DNA of 64,000 bases from ZLKRG44 sp964555705 (lineage in GTDB: Bacteria; Planctomycetota; Phycisphaerae; Phycisphaerales; SM1A02). The notes below the pieces were generated by a model, which did not search any database, was not told the DNA's origin, and saw only the letters and a program-made list of their open reading frames with translations. The stretch is from NCBI GenBank assembly GCA_964555705.1, contig CAZKTN010000005.1:1-64000 (forward strand). Direction: 5' to 3'. The position numbers and the translations under genes are program-made. The first letter of the stretch is position 1. Every line of letters begins with the position of its first letter. Below are positions 42,168 to 49,654 of this stretch, one piece after another.

Positions 42168-43280
42168 ATGAAGGTCGGCATCGTTGGAGGAGGCCAGCTC
42201 GGGAGGATGCTCGCGATGTCCGGGCTCCCGCTCGGCATGAGGTTCAGGTTCCTCGAGCCATCCGCGGACTGTCCTGCTGCGGCGCTCGGCGAGGTGATCA
42301 CCGCGCCCTATGACGACCCCGACGGGCTCGAGCGGTTCGCGTCGCAGATCAGCGTCGCCACCTTCGAGTTCGAGAACGTGCCCGCATCGACGGCCGAGTC
42401 GCTCGCGCAGCGGCTCACGCTCGCGCCGGGGCCTCGTGCGCTCGCCGTGTCGCAGGACCGCATCAGCGAGAAGCGCTTCTTCCGCGAGTGCGGCGTGCCG
42501 GTGCAGGCGTTTGCGGCGGTGTCGAGCGCCAAGGAGCTCGACGAGGCGGTCGGGACCGTCGGTGCTCCCGCGATGCTCAAGACGCGCCGGCTCGGCTACG
42601 ACGGCAAGGGACAGCGACTCGTGCGCGATGCGGCGCAGGCCGCGGCCGCATGGCAGGAGCTCGGCAAGGTGCCATGCATCCTCGAGTCGCTCGTGCGCTT
42701 CTCCGCCGAGGTCAGCCTGGTGGCGACACGCGCGCGCCGCGGCGGAAGCGTGGAGTGGGTGTCGTGGCCGCTCACGCAGAACGTGCATGCGCACGGCATC
42801 CTCAGGCGAAGCGTGGCGCCTGCGCCATGCGACACGGCCGGCGCGCTCGCGGAGTCTGCGCGCATGCACGTGCGCCGCATCATGGACGAGCTCGACTACA
42901 TCGGCACGATGGCCGTCGAGTTCTTCGTGACGGACGACGGGCTCATCGCCAACGAGATGGCGCCACGCGTGCACAACTCAGGCCACTGGACGATCGACGG
43001 CGCGCGCACGAGCCAGTTCGAGAACCACATGCGCGCGGTCGCGTCGATGGCCCTTGGCCCGACTGGCGCTCGCGGCCTGTGCGCGATGCTGAACCTTGTC
43101 GGCCGCGCCCCATCTGCCGCGGAACTCCTCGCCGCATGCCCAGAGGCCCACGTGCACCTCTACGGCAAGCACGCGCGCGCGGGGCGCAAGCTCGGCCATG
43201 TCACGGTCGTGTCGGAAGATCAGGCGACCCTCGACGCGGCGCTCGCGCGCCTCGAGCCCCTCTGCACCTGGGCCGTCTGA
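42168..43280 (+). CDS. purK: N5-carboxyaminoimidazole ribonucleotide synthase PurK
   Basis: PurK is the ATP-grasp enzyme that carboxylates AIR to N5-CAIR, the substrate of PurE. This 370-residue protein begins MKVGIVGGGQLGRML. It carries FEFENVPASTAE, KTRRLGYDGKGQ (ATP-binding), VSLVATRARRGG, and GLIANEMAPRVHNSGHWTIDG with TSQFENHMRAV near the end, all characteristic. ATG 42168 has AGGAG 6 nt upstream, as expected for the second gene of an operon. Its last 61 bases overlap the converging methyltransferase gene. Confidence 0.95.
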   Translation: MKVGIVGGGQLGRMLAMSGLPLGMRFRFLEPSADCPAAALGEVITAPYDDPDGLERFASQISVATFEFENVPASTAESLAQRLTLAPGPRALAVSQDRISEKRFFRECGVPVQAFAAVSSAKELDEAVGTVGAPAMLKTRRLGYDGKGQRLVRDAAQAAAAWQELGKVPCILESLVRFSAEVSLVATRARRGGSVEWVSWPLTQNVHAHGILRRSVAPAPCDTAGALAESARMHVRRIMDELDYIGTMAVEFFVTDDGLIANEMAPRVHNSGHWTIDGARTSQFENHMRAVASMALGPTGARGLCAMLNLVGRAPSAAELLAACPEAHVHLYGKHARAGRKLGHVTVVSEDQATLDAALARLEPLCTWAV

Positions 43281-44104
43281 GGCCGCGCGGCGCGCGAGAG
43301 CCGGGCCAGGGGCTTGCGCACCGCTGCGCCGGCGCCTGCCGCATCCACCACGCCCTCGCGTGAAAGTCGCCACGATGCGATGCGCAGCGCCTTCTGGTCG
43401 ATGTCGATGCCGCGCGCGCTTCGCCCCGAGCGCACTGCCGCGATCAGCGTCGTGCCGCTGCCGCACATCGGGTCCATCACCATGCCGCCTGGCGGGCAGC
43501 ACGCCTCGACAAGCGTCGACAGCAGCGCAAGCGGCTTCTGGGTCGGCCATCCCGTGCGCTCGAGCGCCATGTTGTTGATCGCCGGGATGTCGAGCACATC
43601 CGTGGCCTTCTTCATGCGGCCTGCGAGGCGGGCGCTGCGCGCGGGCACCATCGGCGGCGTGAAGTGGTAGTCGCGGCCCTTGGCGTAGAAGAGGATGTCG
43701 TCGTGCTTGCGCGCGAACGACCGAGGGCCCGACCCGCCGAGCCCGTAGTGCCACACGATGTGGTTGACGAACGCATCCTCGCCGAGCAGCTCGTCGAGCA
43801 GCACGCGCACACGGTGCGACGTGCGCCAGTCCACATGCACAAGGATCGCGCCATCAGGCGAGAGAGCGCCGATGCACGCCTCGAGGCGCGGCCGAAGGAA
43901 CGAGATGAAGCCCTCTGTGCCCGCGAACCTGTCGTCAAAGCTGAGCCCACCGCGACCGGTCAGCGTGCGGCCAGTATTGAAGGGCGGATCCACGTAGACG
44001 AGATCCACCCCGCGCCAGCCATGCGCCGGCACGATGTCGATGCAGTCGCCGCAGTGCAGCGCGGCCGACGGCCCCCTCGGGGATCCCTCCGTGGGCTTGG
44101 GCAT
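43220..44104 (-). CDS. Orphan DNA methyltransferase (beta-class, adenine- or N4-cytosine-type)
   Basis: This 294-residue DNA methyltransferase has its catalytic motif first (VYVDPPFNTG, about residues 36-45) and the SAM-binding motif late (DPMCGSGTTLIAAV, about 213), the order of beta-class N6-adenine/N4-cytosine enzymes. Between them are VHVDWRTSHRVRVLLDE, the conserved VWHYGLGGSGPRSFARKHDDILFY (split over about residues 118-141) and NNMALERTGWPTQKPLALL. No restriction endonuclease gene adjoins it, so it is probably a solitary enzyme for regulation or repair. It follows xerC by 8 bases. The C-terminal tail is Arg/Ala-rich and overlaps purK by 61 bases, so that tail may be dispensable. Confidence 0.87.
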   Translation of the reverse strand: MPKPTEGSPRGPSAALHCGDCIDIVPAHGWRGVDLVYVDPPFNTGRTLTGRGGLSFDDRFAGTEGFISFLRPRLEACIGALSPDGAILVHVDWRTSHRVRVLLDELLGEDAFVNHIVWHYGLGGSGPRSFARKHDDILFYAKGRDYHFTPPMVPARSARLAGRMKKATDVLDIPAINNMALERTGWPTQKPLALLSTLVEACCPPGGMVMDPMCGSGTTLIAAVRSGRSARGIDIDQKALRIASWRLSREGVVDAAGAGAAVRKPLARLSRAARPQTAQVQRGSRRASAASRVA

Positions 44105-44112
44105 TCGATCGG

Positions 44113-45090
44113 TCAGGACGCTTCGGCGCGCGGGTGCGCGCGGTCGTACGCCTCGCGCATCCGTGCCGTGGTCAGGTGCGTGTAGACCTGCGTCGAGGAG
44201 AGCGACTGGTGGCCGAGCAGCTCCTGCACCGCACGCAGGTCCGCCCCGTTGTCGAGCAGGTGCGTCGCGAAGGAGTGGCGGATCGTGTGCGGGCTGATGT
44301 CGGGATCGAGCCCCGCCATCTTGAGGTACTTGGCGACCTTCCGGCGCACCGATCGGCTCGACAGGCGCGAGCCGAGCTTGTTCATGAAGAGGGGCGCGGC
44401 GGGCGCGATCGCGCCACGCTCGGCCTCCGCGACCGCGAGGTAGCGGCGCACTGCGTTGGCCGCATGCGACCCGACCGGCACCACCCGCTCCCGGCGGCCC
44501 TTGCCGCGGATGCGCAGCTGGCCCGCATCAAGGTCGATGTCCTGGCGGTTGATCGCCACGACCTCGCTCACGCGGATGCCCGTCGAGTAGAGCACCTCAA
44601 GGATCGCGCGGTCGCGCGCGCCGAGCATGTCGGAATCGCTTGGCGCGGAGAGCAGCTTGTTGATCTGGTCGACGGTGATCGCCTTCGGGAGCCTGCGCGG
44701 CTGCTTGGGCGTTCGGATCAGCGTCATCGGGTTCGACGACACAAGGCCGCGCTTCTCCGCCCACTTGTGGAAGCTCCGCAGTGTTGCGATCTTGCGTGCG
44801 GTCGTCGCCGCCGAGTAGTTCTGCGACGCCATGTGCGCAAGGAACCCGCGCACGAGCTCGACGTCCGTCGCAAGCATCCGGCCAGTCACCGTGTCCTTCG
44901 CGGACGCATCCTTGGCCTCGAAGACCTTCGTCTCGCGGTCCATGTTGACGGTGATGCCGAGCTCCTCGGCCGCGAAATCGACGAACTGGCGCAGGTCGAG
45001 CCCGTAGCAGCGAGACGTGTAGGGGCTGAAGTGACGCTCGTCGATCAGGTAGTTCAGGAAGCTCTGGATGATCGGAAGGGTGTCGCTCAT
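44113..45090 (-). CDS. xerC: Tyrosine recombinase XerC/XerD family
   Basis: XerC/D recombinases resolve chromosome dimers at dif sites. This 325-residue protein has the SAM-like N-terminal domain (SFLNYLIDERHFSPYT) and the catalytic residues of the family: Arg in STGIRVSEV, Lys in IRGKGRRERVVP, HTIRHSFATHLL (His and Arg), and LGHQSLSSTQVYTHL (His, then the nucleophile Tyr). The N-terminal domain carries an insert (DRETKVFEAKDASAKD) that makes it a little longer than E. coli XerC (298). ATG 45090 has GAGGA 5 nt upstream. It lies 250 bases from tRNA-Lys but points away from it. No attachment-site repeat or phage gene is seen, so a housekeeping Xer role is preferred over an integrase. Confidence 0.88.
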   Translation of the reverse strand: MSDTLPIIQSFLNYLIDERHFSPYTSRCYGLDLRQFVDFAAEELGITVNMDRETKVFEAKDASAKDTVTGRMLATDVELVRGFLAHMASQNYSAATTARKIATLRSFHKWAEKRGLVSSNPMTLIRTPKQPRRLPKAITVDQINKLLSAPSDSDMLGARDRAILEVLYSTGIRVSEVVAINRQDIDLDAGQLRIRGKGRRERVVPVGSHAANAVRRYLAVAEAERGAIAPAAPLFMNKLGSRLSSRSVRRKVAKYLKMAGLDPDISPHTIRHSFATHLLDNGADLRAVQELLGHQSLSSTQVYTHLTTARMREAYDRAHPRAEAS

Positions 45091-45347
45091 ATCGGTCCTC
45101 GGTGGGAGACATCGGCGGATTGGCCCGGGTCCCTGAACCGAAGGTTCTCGGAATCCCATACTCGCAGACGTCGGCTTTGGAATCAATGGAATTCGATTCG
45201 CGGCACAAACTCTCGGTAGATCGCGAGTTGCGGCTATAAATTGCGCCACAGTGTCCAATAAAAACAAACTTTCCAAATTGATAACTCTCGTGCGGCGAGA
45301 AATTCGGCCAATCTCGCTAGAATCGGACCCCTTCCTCACCGCCGTCT
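45091..45347. promoter_or_regulatory. AT-rich divergent spacer between xerC and tRNA-Lys
   Basis: This 257-base non-coding stretch is the most AT-rich in the window. It carries TTGATA (45278-45283), TATAAA (45235-45240), the 10-mer TTATTGGACA on the minus strand (45261-45252) that recurs before rnd, and the tRNA -10 candidate TAGAAT. It should hold promoters for both xerC and the tRNA. No open frame of note is present. Confidence 0.5.
45318..45323 (+). promoter_or_regulatory. Putative -10 box of tRNA-Lys
   Basis: TAGAAT ends 24 bases before the tRNA 5' end. This allows a short leader to be removed by RNase P. Confidence 0.5.
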
Positions 45348-45420
45348 GATTGCGTAGCTCAGTTGGTAGAGCAGCGGCCTTTTAAGCCGTAGGTCCTGGG
45401 TTCGAATCCCAGCGCAATCA
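45348..45420 (+). tRNA. tRNA-Lys (TTT anticodon)
   Basis: A complete 73-nt cloverleaf. Acceptor stem GATTGCG/CGCAATC with discriminator A (45420); D stem GCTC/GAGC; anticodon stem GCGGC/GCCGT with loop CTTTTAA, anticodon TTT at 45381-45383; T arm CTGGG-TTCGAAT-CCCAG. The 3' CCA is not encoded. It lies 32 bases before the SNF2 gene on the same strand, so the two may share a transcript. Confidence 0.97.
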
Positions 45421-45452
45421 CTGGCCCAACCCCGCGGAGCGCTGCCGAACGG

Positions 45453-48400
45453 ATGCGAGTGGTTCACGCGAACTGGTCTGATGGCGCCCTCTGCCTGTGG
45501 GGAGAGGATGCGGACCGGGCTCGCACGTCGATGGCCGCGGTCCCGGGGAAACATCCCTTCGCGAGCGACGCAAAGGACCTGCATGCCGCGCTCGGGCCAG
45601 CCGCTCCGCATGGCACGACGCATGGCACGATCACGGTGCTGCTGCCGCATGGCCAGCTCCATCACGCTCGGTGCACGCTGCCGTCGGCCCGCATGGCCGC
45701 ACTGCTCGGGATCATCCCGCCCGACGAGGACGCGCTGACGCTCGAGCCAGTCGAGGTGCCTTGCCTGCGCGTACCTGCGGTTGAGGCGATCCCGTTCCTG
45801 CTTCGCGTGATCGACGCAGCCGAGGCGCCCGGTGCTCCGTTCGCGACAGGACACATGATGCGCTGGTGGCGCGCGCTTGCGCGTTTCGCGGTCGACCTCA
45901 TCGCGGACCAGCGGGTCGTGCCGAGCGTCACCCAGCACCGAAACGGCACCTACTCGGGCTCGTGGCGCGCGTGGCTCTCCGATCCCGACACCAACACGCG
46001 GCTCGCGTCGCTGCTCTCGAGCATGCCGGCCGCCGCACGCGCGGTCGATGGCGGCGACGGACGCGCGTGGCCCGTCGTCGAGTCGTTCCTTGCCTCGACA
46101 GTCGATGCGACGGTGCGCGCATCCATCGTCGAGGAGTCCTACGCCGACGCGCTTGAGGACCGGGATCCGCTGACTGATCCCCACACGGCGTGGCTCACCG
46201 GACTGCTGCGCGCGACTGACGCGGTCGACCTCCCCTCTCGCCACGAGGTCAGCCTGATCCGTGGCGCGCGATCGTGGCTCTCGCTCCTTGACGACTCGCG
46301 GCAGTCGCGAGGATTCACGCTGAGGCTTGAGGTGCGAGAGCCCGAGCTTGACGCCAGCGACGATGGCGTGTCGGCACGGTGGACAGTTGGCTTCGGGCTC
46401 GTCGACCCCGAGGACACGAGCCATGTCGTCGATGCGGAGAGCATCTTCGCGCGGCGCGGCGGCCGCCGGCGTGGCGGAAGCGGCGCCCACGACGAGGAGC
46501 TCGCTGAGATGCTCCTCAAGGAGCTTGGCCGGGCCAGCAGGATCTGGACTGACTTGGAGGATGCGCTCGAGGACGAGGCCCCAACCGGCATCGAGCTCGA
46601 CACCGCACGCGCGTACCGATTCATGCGCGACGTCCGGCCAGTGCTGCTCGAGGCTGGCATCGAGGTGGTCGTGCCATCGTGGTGGGGCGACCCGGCGAGC
46701 CGCATCGGTGCACGCCTGATCGTCGAGAGCCCGGATGGACCGATGCCGACGGGCGCGGGCGATTCCACGGCGGGCGCCGTCACTGCGGGCGTGGGCCTGC
46801 AGTCGCTCGTCGACTACAGGTGGCAGCTTGCGATCGGCGACCGCACGGTGCCGGTCGAGCTCCTGGAGAAGCTTGCCGCACGCGGCGCACCGCTGGTGCG
46901 TGTCGGCGGACAGTGGGTCGACCTGCGGCCGGAGGACCTCGAGACTGCGGTGCAGTTCCTGAAGGAGCACCCAGGTGGCGCAATGAGCCTCCTCGAGGCG
47001 CTGCGCATGGCGCATGGACTTGATGGGCCGCCTGAGGCGCTGCCGATCCTTGGCCTCGAGGCGACGGGCTGGGTGCGCGACCTCCTGTCATCGACCGACA
47101 GCGAGCAGATCAAGCTGATCGAGCCGCCCAAGGCATTCCGCGGAACGCTGCGCCCCTACCAGCGCGTAGGCGTGTCGTGGCTCTCCTTCCTCGACCGCCA
47201 CCGGCTTGGCGCGTGCCTCGCGGATGACATGGGCCTCGGCAAGACGATCCAGCTCATCGCGCTGCTGCAGCACGAGCGCGAGCGAGGCGACTCGTCCGGG
47301 CCAACGCTCCTCGTGGCGCCGATGTCGGTGCTCGGCAACTGGAAGCGCGAGCTTGAGCGTTTCGCGCCCGAACTGAAGGTGCACGTGCAGCACGGACTCG
47401 AGCGACCTGCCGGCGAGCGCTTCCTCCGCGCGGCTGAGGATGCCGACATTGTGCTCACGACCTACGCGATCACGGTGCGCGACAAGGACGTGTTCAGCCA
47501 GGTGTCTTGGCGCCGCGTCGTGCTGGACGAGGCGCAGCACATCAAGAACCCGCCGACGAAGCAGACCATGGCGATCCGTGCGCTCAAGGCCGAGCACCGA
47601 GTGGCGCTCACCGGCACTCCCGTCGAGAACCGCCTCGCGGAGCTGTGGTCGATCATGGAGTTCTGCTGCCCGGGCTACCTCGGCACCGGCGCCGACTTCA
47701 GGCGCCGCTTCGCGGTGCCCGTCGAGCGCAACCGCGACAAGGTCACGGGCGACAGGCTGCGCGCGCTTGTCCGGCCATTCGTGCTGCGGCGGCTGAAGGT
47801 TGACCCGAACGTCATCAGCGACCTGCCGCCGCTCGTCGAGAGCCGCCAGCATGTGCCGCTCTCCGAGGAGCAGGCCAAGCTCTACGACGTCGTCGTGAAG
47901 GACATGCTCGCGAAGGTCGACAGCGCGGAGGGCATCCGGCGGCGCGGGCTCGTGCTCAGCGCGCTCGTGAAGCTCAAGCAGGTCTGCAACCACCCCGCGC
48001 ACTTCCTGCGCGAGGGCGCTGGTGCGCTTGCGCTGCCCTCACCGAAGGCCAAGGGGTCGAAGTCGGACCAGGCAGCCGGCGCAGAGCTCGCGGCGGCAAA
48101 GGCCGACCCGTCGGTGGATGACTCGATCGACGATGCGCCACTGCCGCCCGAGGCGCTCGCCACGGCACGCAGCGGAAAGACGCAGCGACTGATGGAGATG
48201 CTCGAGGAGGCGCTCGCCGCCGGCGACCGCGCACTCATCTTCACGCAGTACCGGCAGATGGGCCACCTCCTCGTGTCGATGATCCGCGCCGACCTCGACG
48301 TGGATGCGCTCTTCCTGCACGGTGGCACCCCGCAGGCCAAGCGCGACGCGCTCGTGGAGCGGTTCCAGTCGCAGGAGCCTGTCGCGCCGATCTTCGTGCT

Positions 48401-48719
48401 CAGCCTCAAGGCAGGCGGGGTCGGCCTGAACCTGACCGCCGCGAACCACGTCTTCCACTTTGACCGGTGGTGGAACCCGGCGGTCGAGAACCAGGCCACC
48501 GACCGCGCGTTCCGGATCGGGCAGACGCGCACCGTCAACGTGCACAAGTTCGTGTGCAGCGGCACGCTTGAGGAGCGCATCGACCAGATGATCGAGCAGA
48601 AGACCGAGCTCGCCTCGCAGATCATCGGTTCCGATGACGCGTGGCTCACCGAGCTCTCTACCAACCAGCTGCGCGACCTGCTCCTGCTGCGGCGTGGCGC
48701 CATGGAGGGCGACGAATGA
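45453..48719 (+). CDS. SNF2-family DEAD/DEAH helicase
   Basis: This is a 1088-residue Swi2/Snf2 ATPase. The first 550 residues are an N-terminal region of the kind that precedes the motor in bacterial SNF2 proteins (SNF2-associated domain). The motor has ADDMGLGKTIQLIALLQ (motif I, near residue 590), LVAPMSVLGNWKRE, VLDEAQHIKNP (motif II), LTGTPVENRLAELWSIMEF (motif III), then in the second lobe FTQYRQMGHLLV, FVLSLKAGGVGLNLTAAN and HFDRWWNPAVENQATDRAFR (motifs V-VI). These enzymes use ATP to move on DNA and displace bound proteins. The next gene, a SWIM zinc-finger protein, starts within its stop codon; SNF2/SWIM pairs are common in bacteria, but the job of the pair is unknown. Confidence 0.92.
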   Translation: MRVVHANWSDGALCLWGEDADRARTSMAAVPGKHPFASDAKDLHAALGPAAPHGTTHGTITVLLPHGQLHHARCTLPSARMAALLGIIPPDEDALTLEPVEVPCLRVPAVEAIPFLLRVIDAAEAPGAPFATGHMMRWWRALARFAVDLIADQRVVPSVTQHRNGTYSGSWRAWLSDPDTNTRLASLLSSMPAAARAVDGGDGRAWPVVESFLASTVDATVRASIVEESYADALEDRDPLTDPHTAWLTGLLRATDAVDLPSRHEVSLIRGARSWLSLLDDSRQSRGFTLRLEVREPELDASDDGVSARWTVGFGLVDPEDTSHVVDAESIFARRGGRRRGGSGAHDEELAEMLLKELGRASRIWTDLEDALEDEAPTGIELDTARAYRFMRDVRPVLLEAGIEVVVPSWWGDPASRIGARLIVESPDGPMPTGAGDSTAGAVTAGVGLQSLVDYRWQLAIGDRTVPVELLEKLAARGAPLVRVGGQWVDLRPEDLETAVQFLKEHPGGAMSLLEALRMAHGLDGPPEALPILGLEATGWVRDLLSSTDSEQIKLIEPPKAFRGTLRPYQRVGVSWLSFLDRHRLGACLADDMGLGKTIQLIALLQHERERGDSSGPTLLVAPMSVLGNWKRELERFAPELKVHVQHGLERPAGERFLRAAEDADIVLTTYAITVRDKDVFSQVSWRRVVLDEAQHIKNPPTKQTMAIRALKAEHRVALTGTPVENRLAELWSIMEFCCPGYLGTGADFRRRFAVPVERNRDKVTGDRLRALVRPFVLRRLKVDPNVISDLPPLVESRQHVPLSEEQAKLYDVVVKDMLAKVDSAEGIRRRGLVLSALVKLKQVCNHPAHFLREGAGALALPSPKAKGSKSDQAAGAELAAAKADPSVDDSIDDAPLPPEALATARSGKTQRLMEMLEEALAAGDRALIFTQYRQMGHLLVSMIRADLDVDALFLHGGTPQAKRDALVERFQSQEPVAPIFVLSLKAGGVGLNLTAANHVFHFDRWWNPAVENQATDRAFRIGQTRTVNVHKFVCSGTLEERIDQMIEQKTELASQIIGSDDAWLTELSTNQLRDLLLLRRGAMEGDE

Positions 48720-49654
48720 GCCAGTGGGCACGCGGACAGCGCGAGGACCTCCAGCGGCGTCCCGAGCATCCTCGGCGCGTCGTCGGCGGCTACAGGCTTC
48801 GCCGCAAGACGGGAATGGAGGGGCTGCCGTGGCTCGCGCACGCGTGGCTCGACCCCATCCTGGCGTCGGCGGACTCGACGGCGAAGATCGAGGGACTGCA
48901 GTACGCGCAGGGCGGCCAGTGCGCGAGCATCGTCGTCGGTGCGGGCATGGTGGACGCGTCGGTGCAGGGCCGCGCTCCGCGACCCTACGAGACCCGGCTG
49001 GCGGTGAGCGCATGGACGCACGAGCAGTGGGATGCGGCGATCGCCGCGCTCAGCGCTGAGGCCGTGCACTCGGCGCGCTTCCTGACTGGCGACGTGCCGC
49101 CTGCCGTCGAGCAGGTGTTCGCGAAGGTTGGCCTCGTGCTCGTGCCGAGCCGGCCAGGTGCCGCCGCCACCGGCAAGCGCGCGTCGAGCGCAGATCCTGC
49201 ATGGAGCTGCACGTGCGGGGATCCGCTCCCATGCAAGCATGTGGTGTGCGTCGCGATGCTCGTCGCCGAGCGGCTCGAGTCGGAGCCGATGCAGGTCTTC
49301 CAGATGCGCGGGCTGATGCCGGACCGGCTGCTCGAGCGCATCCAGGAGCATCGGGCACTCAGCGCGCGAGGCGAGAGCCAGGCGCACCCGCTTCCGCCAT
49401 GCGCCGCAGGCGCAGACCTTGCCGCACCGCTCGAGCGGAGCCTCGCGGACTTCTGGCGCCCGGGCCGCGCGCTCGCAGATCTCGAGTCGCAGGGCATACC
49501 GCCGCACACGCCCCATGCGCTGCTGCGCCGGCTCGGCCCGAGCACGCTCGGCGGCAAGTTCCCGCTTGTGGGACTGCTCGCGTCGATCTACGACACGATG
49601 CGCGCGCGCGGCATCGCGATGCGCGACCGCGACCAGGCCGGTCCCGGGAAGTGA
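48716..49654 (+). CDS. SWIM zinc-finger protein
   Basis: This 312-residue protein begins at the ATGA overlap with the SNF2 gene. The SWIM finger CxCx(n)CxH is at about residues 162-174 (CTCGDPLPCKHVVCV). N-terminal to it is a conserved region of bacterial SWIM proteins (GKR-like basic stretch, LQYAQGGQCASIVVG, SVQGRAPRPYETRLAV), and a helical C-terminal half follows (FQMRGLMPDRLLERIQEHR, DFWRPGRALADL). SWIM domains bind DNA or protein and often partner SNF2 helicases, which agrees with this coupling. Function beyond that is not known. Confidence 0.88.
   Translation: MSQWARGQREDLQRRPEHPRRVVGGYRLRRKTGMEGLPWLAHAWLDPILASADSTAKIEGLQYAQGGQCASIVVGAGMVDASVQGRAPRPYETRLAVSAWTHEQWDAAIAALSAEAVHSARFLTGDVPPAVEQVFAKVGLVLVPSRPGAAATGKRASSADPAWSCTCGDPLPCKHVVCVAMLVAERLESEPMQVFQMRGLMPDRLLERIQEHRALSARGESQAHPLPPCAAGADLAAPLERSLADFWRPGRALADLESQGIPPHTPHALLRRLGPSTLGGKFPLVGLLASIYDTMRARGIAMRDRDQAGPGK

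Noticed and set aside
44113..45420. Genomic island or phage integrase at tRNA-Lys
   Set aside because: The recombinase looks like XerC/D, points away from the tRNA, and I see no duplicated tRNA 3' end, phage genes or composition change nearby.
45453..49654. DISARM or another named defence system based on the SNF2 helicase
   Set aside because: No drmA/B/C-type, PLD or phage-defence partner genes adjoin, and the DNA methyltransferase belongs to a separate minus-strand unit.
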